64,000 nt of DNA from a bacterium (GCA_022828125.1 JAJEJD010000005.1:1-64000); one strand, 5' to 3'. Positions 19,063-27,997 are shown, counted from the first letter of the stretch. Translations and numbers: made by a program. The notes: generated by a model from the letters alone, not told the origin.

Positions 19063-19248
19063 ATGCCCGTTGTTCAGGTAAGCCTGCTGTCAGGAAGGTC
19101 CAAGGAGCAGAAAAAGGCGATGGCGGATGAGATTACAGAGACGGTCCACAAGCATTCCGGCGCCCCGAAAGACGTCATCACGGTGATATTCCAGGATGTC
19201 GGAACGGATTCCTGGGCGGCGGGCGGGACTCTCTTTGAAGACCGGTAG
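19063..19248 (+). CDS. 4-oxalocrotonate tautomerase family protein
   Basis: 61 aa, MPVVQVSLLSGRSKEQKKAMADEITE with Pro1. Confidence 0.85.
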   Translation: MPVVQVSLLSGRSKEQKKAMADEITETVHKHSGAPKDVITVIFQDVGTDSWAAGGTLFEDR

Positions 19249-19281
19249 CAGCGAATATCCCTTTTAGGAGGAGGAAGTGAG

Positions 19282-20139
19282 ATGAGCGCCGACAACTTCA
19301 GGCTCGCACTCGTGCAGCCGATGGGATATCCCCCGCCGGACGATGAAAAAAACGTGGCCGACGCCGTGCGCTACGTCGAAGACGCCGCCGCACAGGGAGC
19401 CGATTTCGTCGCCTTCCCCGAATCTTATCCGGGTCCATGGCGGATGCCGGCGACGTTCGACCCCACCGAGGCGATGGAGGAAGTGGCCAAGCGCTGCGGC
19501 GTTTATGTTCAATACGGAACGCTCGAACCGCTGGACAACGAGAAAAAAACGGCCCACAACCTGCTGAACCTCGCCCGGCCCGCGGGCGGCCCCTCGGGAC
19601 GCTACCGCAGGACCCATCCTCCCGGCCCCTGGATCTATACGGGCGGCGGCATCTGGGAGTTTCAGTATGTCGCGGGAAACGAATACCCCGTTTTCGAGAC
19701 ACAGTACGGCCAGGTCGGCATGGCCATGTGCAGCGAGGTCTACATGCCGGAGGTGACGCGCGCGCTCTCGCTGCGCGGGGCGGAGATCATCTTCCTGCCC
19801 GCAGGGGTCGACAAGAAGAGGCTGTGGGGCACCTGGCGGAACCTCATCTGGTCGCGCGCGATCGAAAACCTCGCGGTCGTCATCACCACGCAGAATCTCT
19901 TCGACAAAAGCCAGCGCGGCCTGGCGATGGTGGCGACGCCCGAGGAGGTCATTTTCGAGAGCACAAAGGCCGGCATGTTCATGGTCGACGTGGATCTGGA
20001 GAGAATGCGCGAGCTTCGCGAGCAAAACGACGAGGTGACCTCATCGGGGCAAAACGCGGCCAAGGCGGGCGTGCTGAGGCAGTGGCAACGGCCCGAGTTG
20101 TACGACAAGTTCTTCCCAAAAGAAGGCGCGGCCAGCTGA
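19282..20139 (+). CDS. Carbon-nitrogen hydrolase (nitrilase superfamily)
   Basis: ADFVAFPESYPG Glu motif, GRYRRTHP Lys-like region, GMAMCSEVYMPE Cys motif. Confidence 0.88.
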   Translation: MSADNFRLALVQPMGYPPPDDEKNVADAVRYVEDAAAQGADFVAFPESYPGPWRMPATFDPTEAMEEVAKRCGVYVQYGTLEPLDNEKKTAHNLLNLARPAGGPSGRYRRTHPPGPWIYTGGGIWEFQYVAGNEYPVFETQYGQVGMAMCSEVYMPEVTRALSLRGAEIIFLPAGVDKKRLWGTWRNLIWSRAIENLAVVITTQNLFDKSQRGLAMVATPEEVIFESTKAGMFMVDVDLERMRELREQNDEVTSSGQNAAKAGVLRQWQRPELYDKFFPKEGAAS

Positions 20140-20148
20140 TAACGCATC

Positions 20149-20182
20149 CACCCCCCGAGCGCTCCTCGGGGGGTGTTTTTTT
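20149..20182 (+). terminator. Rho-independent terminator after the nitrilase gene
   Basis: Perfect 11-bp stem caccccccgag-cgctc-ctcggggggtg followed by ttttttt. Confidence 0.92.
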
Positions 20183-20208
20183 ACTTGGATTTCTCCTGGA
20201 AGATACGA

Positions 20209-20712
20209 ATGTCGAACACCTATTTCTGGCTTCTTTACGTCCATATACTCGCGGCATGTCTGTACGAGGGCGCGCTCGTCTTCTTCTGGCTCCTGATGGG
20301 ACATTTGAGGCGCAGGCTTTCGCCTGAGGAATACGCGGGCGAGATCATCTCCATCCTGCGTTTCTACCACCCCTTCGTGCTCATCTGCATGGGCGTGCTC
20401 ATCATGACGGGCGCGTGGTATTTGACGGGTCTCAAGATGGCGATGGGGCCTGCATTCGGGAAACTCTTTGTTCCATTGGGACTTAAGCTGCTCACGGTAT
20501 TCCTGATGATGATGGGGATCAGCTTCCAGTTCTTCGCGGTGGGCCTGCGCCTCACCCGGGGAACGGGACCCGCCGGAAACGGGCGTCCGATAGGCGATAC
20601 GACGGAAGAACGCATCAAATTACTCAAAACGCTAGAGCATGTGAACCTCGGGAACGCCGTACTCGCCCTGTTCGCCATCTTCTTCGGCCTTGCGCTCAAC
20701 AAGGGTTTTTAG
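20209..20712 (+). CDS. Integral membrane protein of unknown function (CopD-like topology)
   Basis: Four hydrophobic segments; ORF start at 20173 overlaps terminator, ATG at 20209 preferred. Confidence 0.7.
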   Translation: MSNTYFWLLYVHILAACLYEGALVFFWLLMGHLRRRLSPEEYAGEIISILRFYHPFVLICMGVLIMTGAWYLTGLKMAMGPAFGKLFVPLGLKLLTVFLMMMGISFQFFAVGLRLTRGTGPAGNGRPIGDTTEERIKLLKTLEHVNLGNAVLALFAIFFGLALNKGF

Positions 20713-20777
20713 ACAGATAGTTGCGGGGCACAGTTAAAGTAACGCTTCATATATTTTCCGCCGATTTAATTTATCGT

Positions 20778-20814
20778 AAAACCCCGTGAATTTATCGATA
20801 TTTATCGAATTTTT
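20778..20814 (+). repeat. 37-bp dispersed intergenic element, copy 1
   Basis: aaaaccccgtgaatttatcgatatttatcgaattttt; one mismatch to 50867-50903. Confidence 0.85.
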
Positions 20815-20835
20815 CAGAAATGACGAGGGCTTCTC

Positions 20836-21567
20836 ATGGCTACGGATAACGAGCTCGCGAGCGCTGCGAACAGGCGCCCGGTAGGCAACGAAAAAGTCGC
20901 CCCAAGACGCTGGGAGGGTTTCGGTGGCGTCGGTCTTTCGGGTCCCGGAACCTCTCTCGAACCCGTCGATGCGGAGCGCGACGCGGCCGGCATCTTTCTG
21001 GCGGCGACCGAAGGCGAAGATACCGATCGGATATTCGATTACATGAACGTGGGACCCTTCTCCACGGAAGCGCAGGTGCATGACCTGCTGGTCGAGCGGC
21101 AAGTCTCACAGGACCCTGTGTTCGTCGTCTACCGCGACAATGAGACGGGCCGCCTCGGCGGAATGGGCAGCTTCATGGAGATCAGGCCCGCCGTCGGGGT
21201 CGCCGAAATCGGCCACATCTGGTTCGGCCGCGCCTGGCAGCGCGACGTGCGGGCCACGGAAGTCCTCTCGCTCAAGATGCGCCACGTCCTCGACACCCTA
21301 GGCTACCGCCGCCTGGAATGGAAGTGCGACGCCCTGAACGCGGCATCGCGCACAGCGGCGCTTCGACTGGGCTTCCGCTACGAGGGGATATTCCTGAACC
21401 ACATGATCGTCAAGGGACGCAGCCGGGACACCGCCTGGTTCTCCATCACGGGGGAGGAATGGCCCGCCGTCCGTGATGCCCACGACCGCTGGCTCGCGCC
21501 TGAGAATTTCGACGCCGGGGGTCGCCAGAGATGCGCGCTCAGTGACCTCACCCGCGCGCTTTGGTGA
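20836..21567 (+). CDS. GNAT family N-acetyltransferase (RimJ/RimL-like)
   Basis: VYRDNETGRLGGMGSFMEIRP...EIGHIWFGRAWQR...LEWKCDALNAASRTAALRLGFRYEGIF. Confidence 0.9.
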   Translation: MATDNELASAANRRPVGNEKVAPRRWEGFGGVGLSGPGTSLEPVDAERDAAGIFLAATEGEDTDRIFDYMNVGPFSTEAQVHDLLVERQVSQDPVFVVYRDNETGRLGGMGSFMEIRPAVGVAEIGHIWFGRAWQRDVRATEVLSLKMRHVLDTLGYRRLEWKCDALNAASRTAALRLGFRYEGIFLNHMIVKGRSRDTAWFSITGEEWPAVRDAHDRWLAPENFDAGGRQRCALSDLTRALW

Positions 21568-21587
21568 AAACGCCCGGCACTCCACCA

Positions 21588-22844
21588 TTACCGTCTGGCT
21601 CCAAACGCGGCGGTAAGGTCTGAACGCTCAACAGTGCCGCCAACATAGCGATGATTGTCGCCGTAAAACGAGCCTGACACTACGCCAGCATCACCGCCGG
21701 TCGAATACAGGTAATTGCTCCCGACCCGGATTTCATAATCAAGCGTCCCGTCACCCCACCTCACCCCTCCCCTGCGTGTTGGTGTGGACAAGACAGGAAA
21801 AGACCTCAGGTTCGTGAACTTGGCGGTTCCGCACATGGTGAGAAGGGCCACGCTGACCGTAGCTGTCCCCGCCACCGTCCGCAATTTCGGAGTCAATCCG
21901 AGCAACTCCCCACGCCAAGTCACCACCCTTGTTTTGGACAACCCGCTCTCTGCAAGCGGCTTTGATGGTTCAGACCCCGAGGTAAACGGCACACTGACAT
22001 TGTTCGCATGGCGCACACCAAAGGAAACAGGCCCAAGAACGCCTGTGATATCGGTGCTTTCGTCATCCCATGCACCGAGACTCTGAGCCGAAATATCTTC
22101 AGGTTCCGTATCTTCCGAGAGTTTCGTGTACAGGACTTGCAGGGCGGCCATATCAATATCCGGCAATGAACCATTGAGACGGAACCATGAGTCCTCCATA
22201 ATTGAATCTGCAAAGTCTTTTCCCGGATGCCCAGCGAATCCCAACCCGTGTATTAATTCGTGAACCAGAACGGAAACGGCTTGCCAGTCCGGCCTGTCGC
22301 GAAAGAAAACAGAGTTCATTTCGACCGCAGACGCTCGCAGATGTTTCTTTTCCCATCGTCCCTGTTGCGCATCATACTCAAGGATTGTGGCCTGATGCCC
22401 CAATGCTTGAGAGCCGGGCCGACCGCCGCGAGGGTTCCCGTCAACAAACTCGATAAAGATTTGTCCGTCAGGGACATCTGGCAACCCCCCTTTCCAATCC
22501 CATGCCACACCAGCGGGAGCGTCCGGGCCAAACCGAAGGTGCTGATCGAATGGCAACGCACGATTTATGAGCGCGATTGCCTGCATCGATATCGCCCGCT
22601 CTCGCTTGCTCATTCCCTCTGCAAGACGCACGGTTGGAGGCACAGCGAAGCGAACCAAGCCCGCTTCATGACTCCAGCTGTAATTCGGCCCGCTTTGCCA
22701 CGGCCCACCGCTCGCGTGCGTGTACAGATATTCAGCAACCCGTTCTGCGCTGGGAAGATCGGAGCCTCTCGATATGCCTGGAAATGCCGCTGGAACACTG
22801 CCAACCAAGACAGCCAGCACGAAAATTGCAGCTAGACGTTTCAT
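21588..22844 (-). CDS. Secreted matrixin-like zinc metalloprotease with C-terminal TbpB-like beta-barrel
   Basis: Signal peptide MKRLAAIFVLAVLVGSVPAAFPG; HELIHGLGFAGH (HExxHxxGxxH) plus SIM Met-turn; C-terminus GVVSGSFYGDNHRYVGGTVERSDLTAAFGARR; ATG 22844 chosen. Confidence 0.8.
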   Translation of the reverse strand: MKRLAAIFVLAVLVGSVPAAFPGISRGSDLPSAERVAEYLYTHASGGPWQSGPNYSWSHEAGLVRFAVPPTVRLAEGMSKRERAISMQAIALINRALPFDQHLRFGPDAPAGVAWDWKGGLPDVPDGQIFIEFVDGNPRGGRPGSQALGHQATILEYDAQQGRWEKKHLRASAVEMNSVFFRDRPDWQAVSVLVHELIHGLGFAGHPGKDFADSIMEDSWFRLNGSLPDIDMAALQVLYTKLSEDTEPEDISAQSLGAWDDESTDITGVLGPVSFGVRHANNVSVPFTSGSEPSKPLAESGLSKTRVVTWRGELLGLTPKLRTVAGTATVSVALLTMCGTAKFTNLRSFPVLSTPTRRGGVRWGDGTLDYEIRVGSNYLYSTGGDAGVVSGSFYGDNHRYVGGTVERSDLTAAFGARR

Positions 22845-22891
22845 CTTCCGACCCCTCTCAGCGAATGCCCGGCCCCACTGGCCGGGTCGGT

Positions 22892-22997
22892 CGCTAAACA
22901 CACCCTGATTGTGTGGGGTTTCCGCCTATTCCCGCGGGAAAGCGGTCTTGTATTCGACGGACGGCCCGGATTTGCAGGCCTCAAGGTGTGTTTAGCG
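22892..22997. promoter_or_regulatory. 13-bp perfect inverted repeat cgctaaacacacc / ggtgtgtttagcg upstream of the matrixin gene
   Basis: Arms 22892-22904 and 22985-22997. Confidence 0.5.
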
Positions 22998-23053
22998 TGA
23001 TGGAAGCATGTTGCACTCCATTGCCACTTTGCCAAATCAATATTACGAATCGA

Positions 23054-24046
23054 TCACTTGTCTTGAGGAGGAGGAAATCGAGACACCCCGTTCTCCCTGA
23101 ACCGCTCGCTCAGCGCCAGGAAAGACCCGATAAACTTGCCTCTGCTGCCGTCGCTCTCCTCGTAATCGACGCCGCTGAAGCCCATCACCAACCGGGGGTT
23201 CCCGTCCGTGTCCTGGCGGCTGGAAAGGGCCCCGCCCCAGAACCCCTCCGATTGCGTGATTGTCCGCTCCGGGTGTTTCAACGTCACCTTGTCTCGATCG
23301 AACATGCCGTTTTCCCTGATAATCGCCGTGGCGAGGTGGAGCTCGTAGTCCCTGGCGATGCCCTGCGCATCGGTCACCTCCTCTCCGAGAAAAACGCCGA
23401 AATGCGCGCGCTGAGTCGCGAGATCGCCCACGCACCCGATGCAGCCTTTCAGGGTGCCGTCTTCGAAGTCCGCCGTGAGGGTGAGCGTCCCCTGGTACTC
23501 CTCGATCACGACTTCGCCCTCACTCTCTCCCCAGCCGCTGCCGAACTCGTATCCGTAGAGGCCCCCGGCCGGACCCTCGTATGAGGCCGTTCCGTCGATC
23601 GGCAACTGCGGTGCGACGCCATGGTCGAGTTCCGGACCGTCGATAATCCCGAACGGCGTAAAATCTTCGAACGAAAGCGGCGGCTCCTGGTCGGGGAACC
23701 GCGCCCACCAGCCGGCCACGAGGTAGTTCGCCGGGTCGTCCGGGTCCCAACTCACCAGGGCGTGGGCTACCGATGTGGCGTCATCGGTGATCTTGAGGAA
23801 CGTCAAGGCCTGCGCCTGATGGCCGGGGATGGGCGTCACCCCGGGCTGTACCCCGATGACATCGTCAGTCGTGTTGACGGATTCCTCGGTTCCGTCGCGA
23901 AACCTCACGAATAACCTTAAGCTTTCGCCGTCGAACTCGGTATTCCTCTCGAGCTTGATAGGAACTCCTTCAGGCGAGCCGCCTCCCCCTCCCATGCAGG
24001 CGGTCAGCAGAAACGCCATAACGAGCATTGCAGGAATATATTTCAT
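23054..24046 (-). CDS. Predicted lipoprotein with poly-Gly linker, function unknown
   Basis: MKYIPAMLVMAFLLTACMGGGGGSPEG lipobox and Gly linker; beta-rich C-terminal half. Confidence 0.75.
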   Translation of the reverse strand: MKYIPAMLVMAFLLTACMGGGGGSPEGVPIKLERNTEFDGESLRLFVRFRDGTEESVNTTDDVIGVQPGVTPIPGHQAQALTFLKITDDATSVAHALVSWDPDDPANYLVAGWWARFPDQEPPLSFEDFTPFGIIDGPELDHGVAPQLPIDGTASYEGPAGGLYGYEFGSGWGESEGEVVIEEYQGTLTLTADFEDGTLKGCIGCVGDLATQRAHFGVFLGEEVTDAQGIARDYELHLATAIIRENGMFDRDKVTLKHPERTITQSEGFWGGALSSRQDTDGNPRLVMGFSGVDYEESDGSRGKFIGSFLALSERFRENGVSRFPPPQDK

Positions 24047-24550
24047 GTCAGTTCCCCTTATCTAAACCCAAAAGCTCTTCGTGACGTATCGCTATTGCAG
24101 TCGAAGTAATGCACTTGCCTTTCCGCGCTTCCCTCCTCGCGAAGACGCAGCCGCACTCGTTAGCGGGCGGTCCAAGGACTATCGTCCTCATGGGCGCACA
24201 TACGCGCTTGCTTCGCCTGTTTCTGGGGTTTGTAACCGGAGTAAAATTGTTCTTGGGAGGCGTGCGTGTTGGCAAATGCGGATTTTGTTTCCCATCACCC
24301 TCGCTTGACGGGAAATCGTTCCATGTGAGTCTAGGGTACGAATTACTTCTTCATAACCTTACATTGCCATATGATTAAACCTTGTAGAACTTGACCGCAA
24401 TTTTGGAGAGTATTTTTTTCAAGGTCGCCAGGCTTTCGGCGGGGACGTCTCGCGAACCAATGTTCCTCTATGCCCAAGGTACGCTCTTTAATTCATTAGA
24501 ACCGAATTGTTTCGTTCTGGTTTTGGCGGAATTTTACCAAGATGCGCCCA

Positions 24551-25396
24551 TCAAGTCGAATGAGGCGGCTCGGAGGCGCAGCGGAAGCCGAGGTAGCCGT
24601 GTCCCGTCGCCTGCCTGCCGGGCATCACGACTTCGCGGTTCGTGGCCGTCATGCCGTCGGGCAGGCTCGCCGAATTGCCGCCGCGCACGACGCGCCCATC
24701 GACTGCATTCAGGTTTTCACGCCCGTCCTTGGGCTTGTAGGGATATTGCATGGCAAGGGAAGTCGTCCACTCCCAGACCTGCCCCGCCATGTCGTTCACG
24801 CCGTATGGGCTCGCGCCCCTGGGGTAGCTGCCCACGACCGCCGTCTGGCCCCGGTAGTCTCCCAGGAGCAGATATTCCGCCGAAGGCTTCTGGTTGCCCC
24901 ACGGATAGAGACGGCCGTCGGCTCCGCGCGCCGCCTTTTCCCATTGCGCTTCAGTGGGCAGCTTCTTCCTCTTCCAGCGGCAGTAGGCCAGAGCACCCGC
25001 CCAGGCCATCTCGCTCGCCGGGAATTTTTCAAATCCCTTCTCGACGACCCAGGTTTCTCCTTGGTGGACGATCTTGGAGTCAGGATCGTCGGTGTCGAGA
25101 TACATCTCCCCCTGGGGGCCGGCCGGGCCTTTCTCCTGGATGAAGGGGAGATATGCCGCCCAGGTCACCAGGTTCCGGTCGATGTAATAGGAGGGCAGAA
25201 ACACGCGGTGCGCGGGCTTTTCCTCATCAGGGCCGTCGTTGCGCCCCATCGTGAAAGGACCGGCGGGGATGAGGATCATCCCTGCGTACCTGCCCTTGCC
25301 CATCTTCGGGGCGGAGGCGGCGTGGGCCATTTCCGCAAAAGCCGCCGCCAGCAGGATAAAAACGAGCACCCAAATTCCGGCTGTTTTTCGAATCAT
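24551..25396 (-). CDS. Secreted formylglycine-generating-enzyme-like (SUMF1) protein
   Basis: Signal peptide; ILIPAGPFTMGRNDGPDEEKPAHRVFLPSYYIDRNLVT...RKKLPTEAQWEKAARGADGRLYPWG...GFRCAS. Confidence 0.9.
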   Translation of the reverse strand: MIRKTAGIWVLVFILLAAAFAEMAHAASAPKMGKGRYAGMILIPAGPFTMGRNDGPDEEKPAHRVFLPSYYIDRNLVTWAAYLPFIQEKGPAGPQGEMYLDTDDPDSKIVHQGETWVVEKGFEKFPASEMAWAGALAYCRWKRKKLPTEAQWEKAARGADGRLYPWGNQKPSAEYLLLGDYRGQTAVVGSYPRGASPYGVNDMAGQVWEWTTSLAMQYPYKPKDGRENLNAVDGRVVRGGNSASLPDGMTATNREVVMPGRQATGHGYLGFRCASEPPHST

Positions 25397-25584
25397 GCGC
25401 GTTGCCCTCGAATATGTGTGTTCGAGAATTATAGCGGAAACCGGGTAGAAAAGCCGTACGGGGGTCGAGCGAAAGTTCCCCTCGCATGGCGGTAGTGCGC
25501 AACAACAACACTATTTCCACGAATTACAAGGAAAGCGAGATTCATTCTCCCATTGAGGGTAATCGCCAAAGAAGAAGCAGAAAT

Positions 25585-25654
25585 CACTCCCCCCTTGAGG
25601 GGGAGTCGGTGAAGCCGAGCGTTTTGTGCGAAGGCTGAGCCGGTGGGGGGTAAA
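25585..25654 (+). repeat. C/G-rich palindromic repeat (MITE-like), copy 1
   Basis: cactccccccttgagggggagtcg...cggtggggggtaaaa. Confidence 0.7.
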
Positions 25655-25677
25655 ATGCTTTTTATCGCCATTCCGAA

Positions 25678-25748
25678 TTATCCCCCCCACCGAATCGCTT
25701 TCGGGCTTACGCCCTCAGCTCTTCGACTCCCCCTCAAGGGGGGAGTGG
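25678..25748 (-). repeat. C/G-rich palindromic repeat (MITE-like), copy 2, inverted relative to copy 1
   Basis: tatcccccccaccg...cgactccccctcaaggggggagtg; reverse complement shares ends with copy 1. Confidence 0.7.
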
Positions 25749-25955
25749 TTCTCTTCTCTCTCGTCGGGTTGGCAATGTGTTCAAGGGAGAAATCCGCAGC
25801 CGCGCCAGCGGTGGCCAATACCGAGAGAGAAGGGGCTTTTTCAACAAGCTCTTGAGGGGGAGCGCATGGTCAGCGTTCTGTGGAGTGGGTTGAAATCGCC
25901 TCCCCCGCAGTCTGCCATATAAACCGAATCTCGAAATCAGACTTATTCCCACCCC

Positions 25956-25983
25956 GTAGGGGTCGTCCACGGACGGCCCCTGC
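25956..25983. repeat. REP-like palindrome gtaggggtcgtccacggacggcccctgc
   Basis: Inverted repeat ggggtcgtcc / ggacggcccc with one G:U. Confidence 0.6.
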
Positions 25984-26027
25984 AAAAGGGAACATTCACT
26001 CTCCAGACAATTACGTTTTTTCGTCGG

Positions 26028-26753
26028 CTAGGAAACTTCACCCTGCGGCGGCCAGATGCGGCTTGCCGCCAGGGGCGAGCCGGGGGGATGGACGAGATAC
26101 CCGTGCACGCGCTTCGTCCCTTCGGTTTCTTCGAGTGCGATGTAGTTCGCCTCGCGCGCTTCCAGGGACGTGTATTCATACAGAACGGAATGCTTGGGCG
26201 AAGCCGTGGCCACCAGGTATTTCCGCGCGCCCATGCAGCCGGGCGTGTCCGCGACCCGCGCCATGCGCTCCTGGGCGTACCAGGCCTGGAGGTCCTCATC
26301 GTTGCCCTGCGCATCGTAGCGGCCCATCTGGATTGCAGGCGCCATGACGCCGGGGGCTTCCCTCTTGTCCGCATCCGGGCCTTCCACCCGCCATTCCTCG
26401 CAGAGGATGAGTCCCCTCGCCTGAATCCGCATCCCCGTCATTTCGCGGGTCTCTTCGTTCTGGCGCTCTTTCAGCTGCGCAGGACTCGGATCGTAGAAAA
26501 CGCGGGTGGTTTCCCCGCCGAAGAGCGCAATGAACCCCGCACCCGAGGCAAGCTCGGGGTCGTCGGTGCGGTTCAGGCGCGCAGCGATCTCCTCAAAGCG
26601 TTCGCCGGGGTGTTTCACCTCATAGTGCGCCGCCCAGGTGTAGCCCGGCCGCGCGAGCTTTTCGGGAATGTGCACCCCGTGAAACCACTCCATGTACTCA
26701 TCGCGCCCCTCCTCGGGCAAATCGTAGATGATCGCCCATACCGCCCTGTCCAT
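26028..26753 (-). CDS. Conserved hypothetical protein, dimeric alpha/beta-barrel-like (EthD-like)
   Basis: MDRAVWAIIYDLPEEGRDEYMEWFHGVHIPEKLARPGYTWAAHYEV. Confidence 0.65.
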   Translation of the reverse strand: MDRAVWAIIYDLPEEGRDEYMEWFHGVHIPEKLARPGYTWAAHYEVKHPGERFEEIAARLNRTDDPELASGAGFIALFGGETTRVFYDPSPAQLKERQNEETREMTGMRIQARGLILCEEWRVEGPDADKREAPGVMAPAIQMGRYDAQGNDEDLQAWYAQERMARVADTPGCMGARKYLVATASPKHSVLYEYTSLEAREANYIALEETEGTKRVHGYLVHPPGSPLAASRIWPPQGEVS

Positions 26754-26899
26754 GTCCCGCCTCCGATTATGAAAAACGATTTATTGATGAAGAAACAAAT
26801 GCTTTCGTTCCGTGTATTATAGACGCTTTGCAAATCACATTATATTGGCCTAAAGGTTCGAGAGGTTTTTCGGTATTCACTTCATGGAGCTTATATCTG

Positions 26900-27529
26900 A
26901 TGATTTATGAAGTTCGCGCTTACACGTTCCCCTCGGGATTCGCCCAGGAAGGCGTCGAGGATTTCGGCAGAATCATCGAGAAAAGAACCGCCATATCTCC
27001 TTTAATCGGGTTTTTCATCTCCGCCATCGGGAGCCTGAACCGGATCCTCCACATCTGGGAATACGAGAACTCCGCCCATCGGGAGGCGGCGCGCGCCGAA
27101 GCCCTCGCCCAGCCGTGGTGGCCACCGCTCCAGGTGGACAAAATCCTCTACCAGCAGACGCGCATCATGCGGGCCGCGCCGTTTTGCCCCAGGCCGCGGG
27201 CAGGATCGATGGGGAGCGTGTACGAGATCAGGAGCGACGTGATCGTTACGGGCAAGATGCGAGACATCAGCGCGGCGTGGGAGAAGAACCTGCCCGAAAG
27301 AGAGCGCCTATCGCCCCTGGCGGCTGCGTTCGCCAACCCGGCGGGAGAGTTCGAATCCGGCATCCTGAACGAGTTTCTGCACATCTGGCCCTACCGGGAC
27401 ATGAACCACTGGGCCGAGGTGCAGCGGCAAACCGAGGAACTTCCCGACTGGGGAAAAAGTTACAGGCCGTATCTTCGGAGCGAGACTTCCGAAATCTGGT
27501 ATCCGGTGGCGTATTCGCCCATGAAATAG
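26900..27529 (+). CDS. NIPSNAP family protein
   Basis: MIYEVRAYTF...NRILHIWEYENSAHREAARAEA...FLHIWPYRDMNHWAEVQRQ; ATG 26900 in ORF 26828. Confidence 0.85.
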   Translation: MIYEVRAYTFPSGFAQEGVEDFGRIIEKRTAISPLIGFFISAIGSLNRILHIWEYENSAHREAARAEALAQPWWPPLQVDKILYQQTRIMRAAPFCPRPRAGSMGSVYEIRSDVIVTGKMRDISAAWEKNLPERERLSPLAAAFANPAGEFESGILNEFLHIWPYRDMNHWAEVQRQTEELPDWGKSYRPYLRSETSEIWYPVAYSPMK

Positions 27530-27569
27530 CGGGGACCGCATTCGCGACCCCCGCTTCGTGATGGATAAA

Positions 27570-27644
27570 TGGAGCGGGAAACGGGATTTGAACCCGCGAC
27601 CCCAACGTTGGCAACGTTGTGCTCTACCACTGAGCTATTCCCGC
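27570..27644 (-). tRNA. tRNA-Gly (anticodon GCC), CCA encoded
   Basis: Minus strand GCGGGAATAGCTCAGTGGTAGAGCACAACGTTGCCAACGTTGGGGTCGCGGGTTCAAATCCCGTTTCCCGCTCCA; cloverleaf folds, loop TTGCCAA. Confidence 0.96.
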
Positions 27645-27836
27645 TTACGACACCGAAAAGTTTACCCGACTCGCATCAAGAGTCAAGGGCTCCAGCGATT
27701 CGTCCGGAGCCATCCCGGTTATGCGGGGGTTGTTGGTAAAAGGCTCTGATGAGGGGGGTTGGGGTGTTCACGGCAAGGAAGGATGAGGGGTTCGGAGGGA
27801 ATCATGCTTCACTCGTCCTCCCTCGCCTTGAAAACC

Positions 27837-27948
27837 AACCCCCCCTACCCCCCCTTGTCAGGGGGGTATAAAAAGGCGATACGCCCCCGCCGGGTTAAGG
27901 GGGTTTTGCTTTTTCTTGCCCCCCTGACAAGGGGGGGTAGGGGGGGTT
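27837..27948. repeat. Long inverted-repeat element (30-bp perfect arms, 52-nt loop)
   Basis: aaccccccctacccccccttgtcagggggg (27837-27866) and its exact reverse complement at 27919-27948. Confidence 0.9.
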
Positions 27949-27997
27949 GCCTTTCCAGTCGAGAGGGCATCCTTCGATACGGCGCTTGCGCGCCTAC

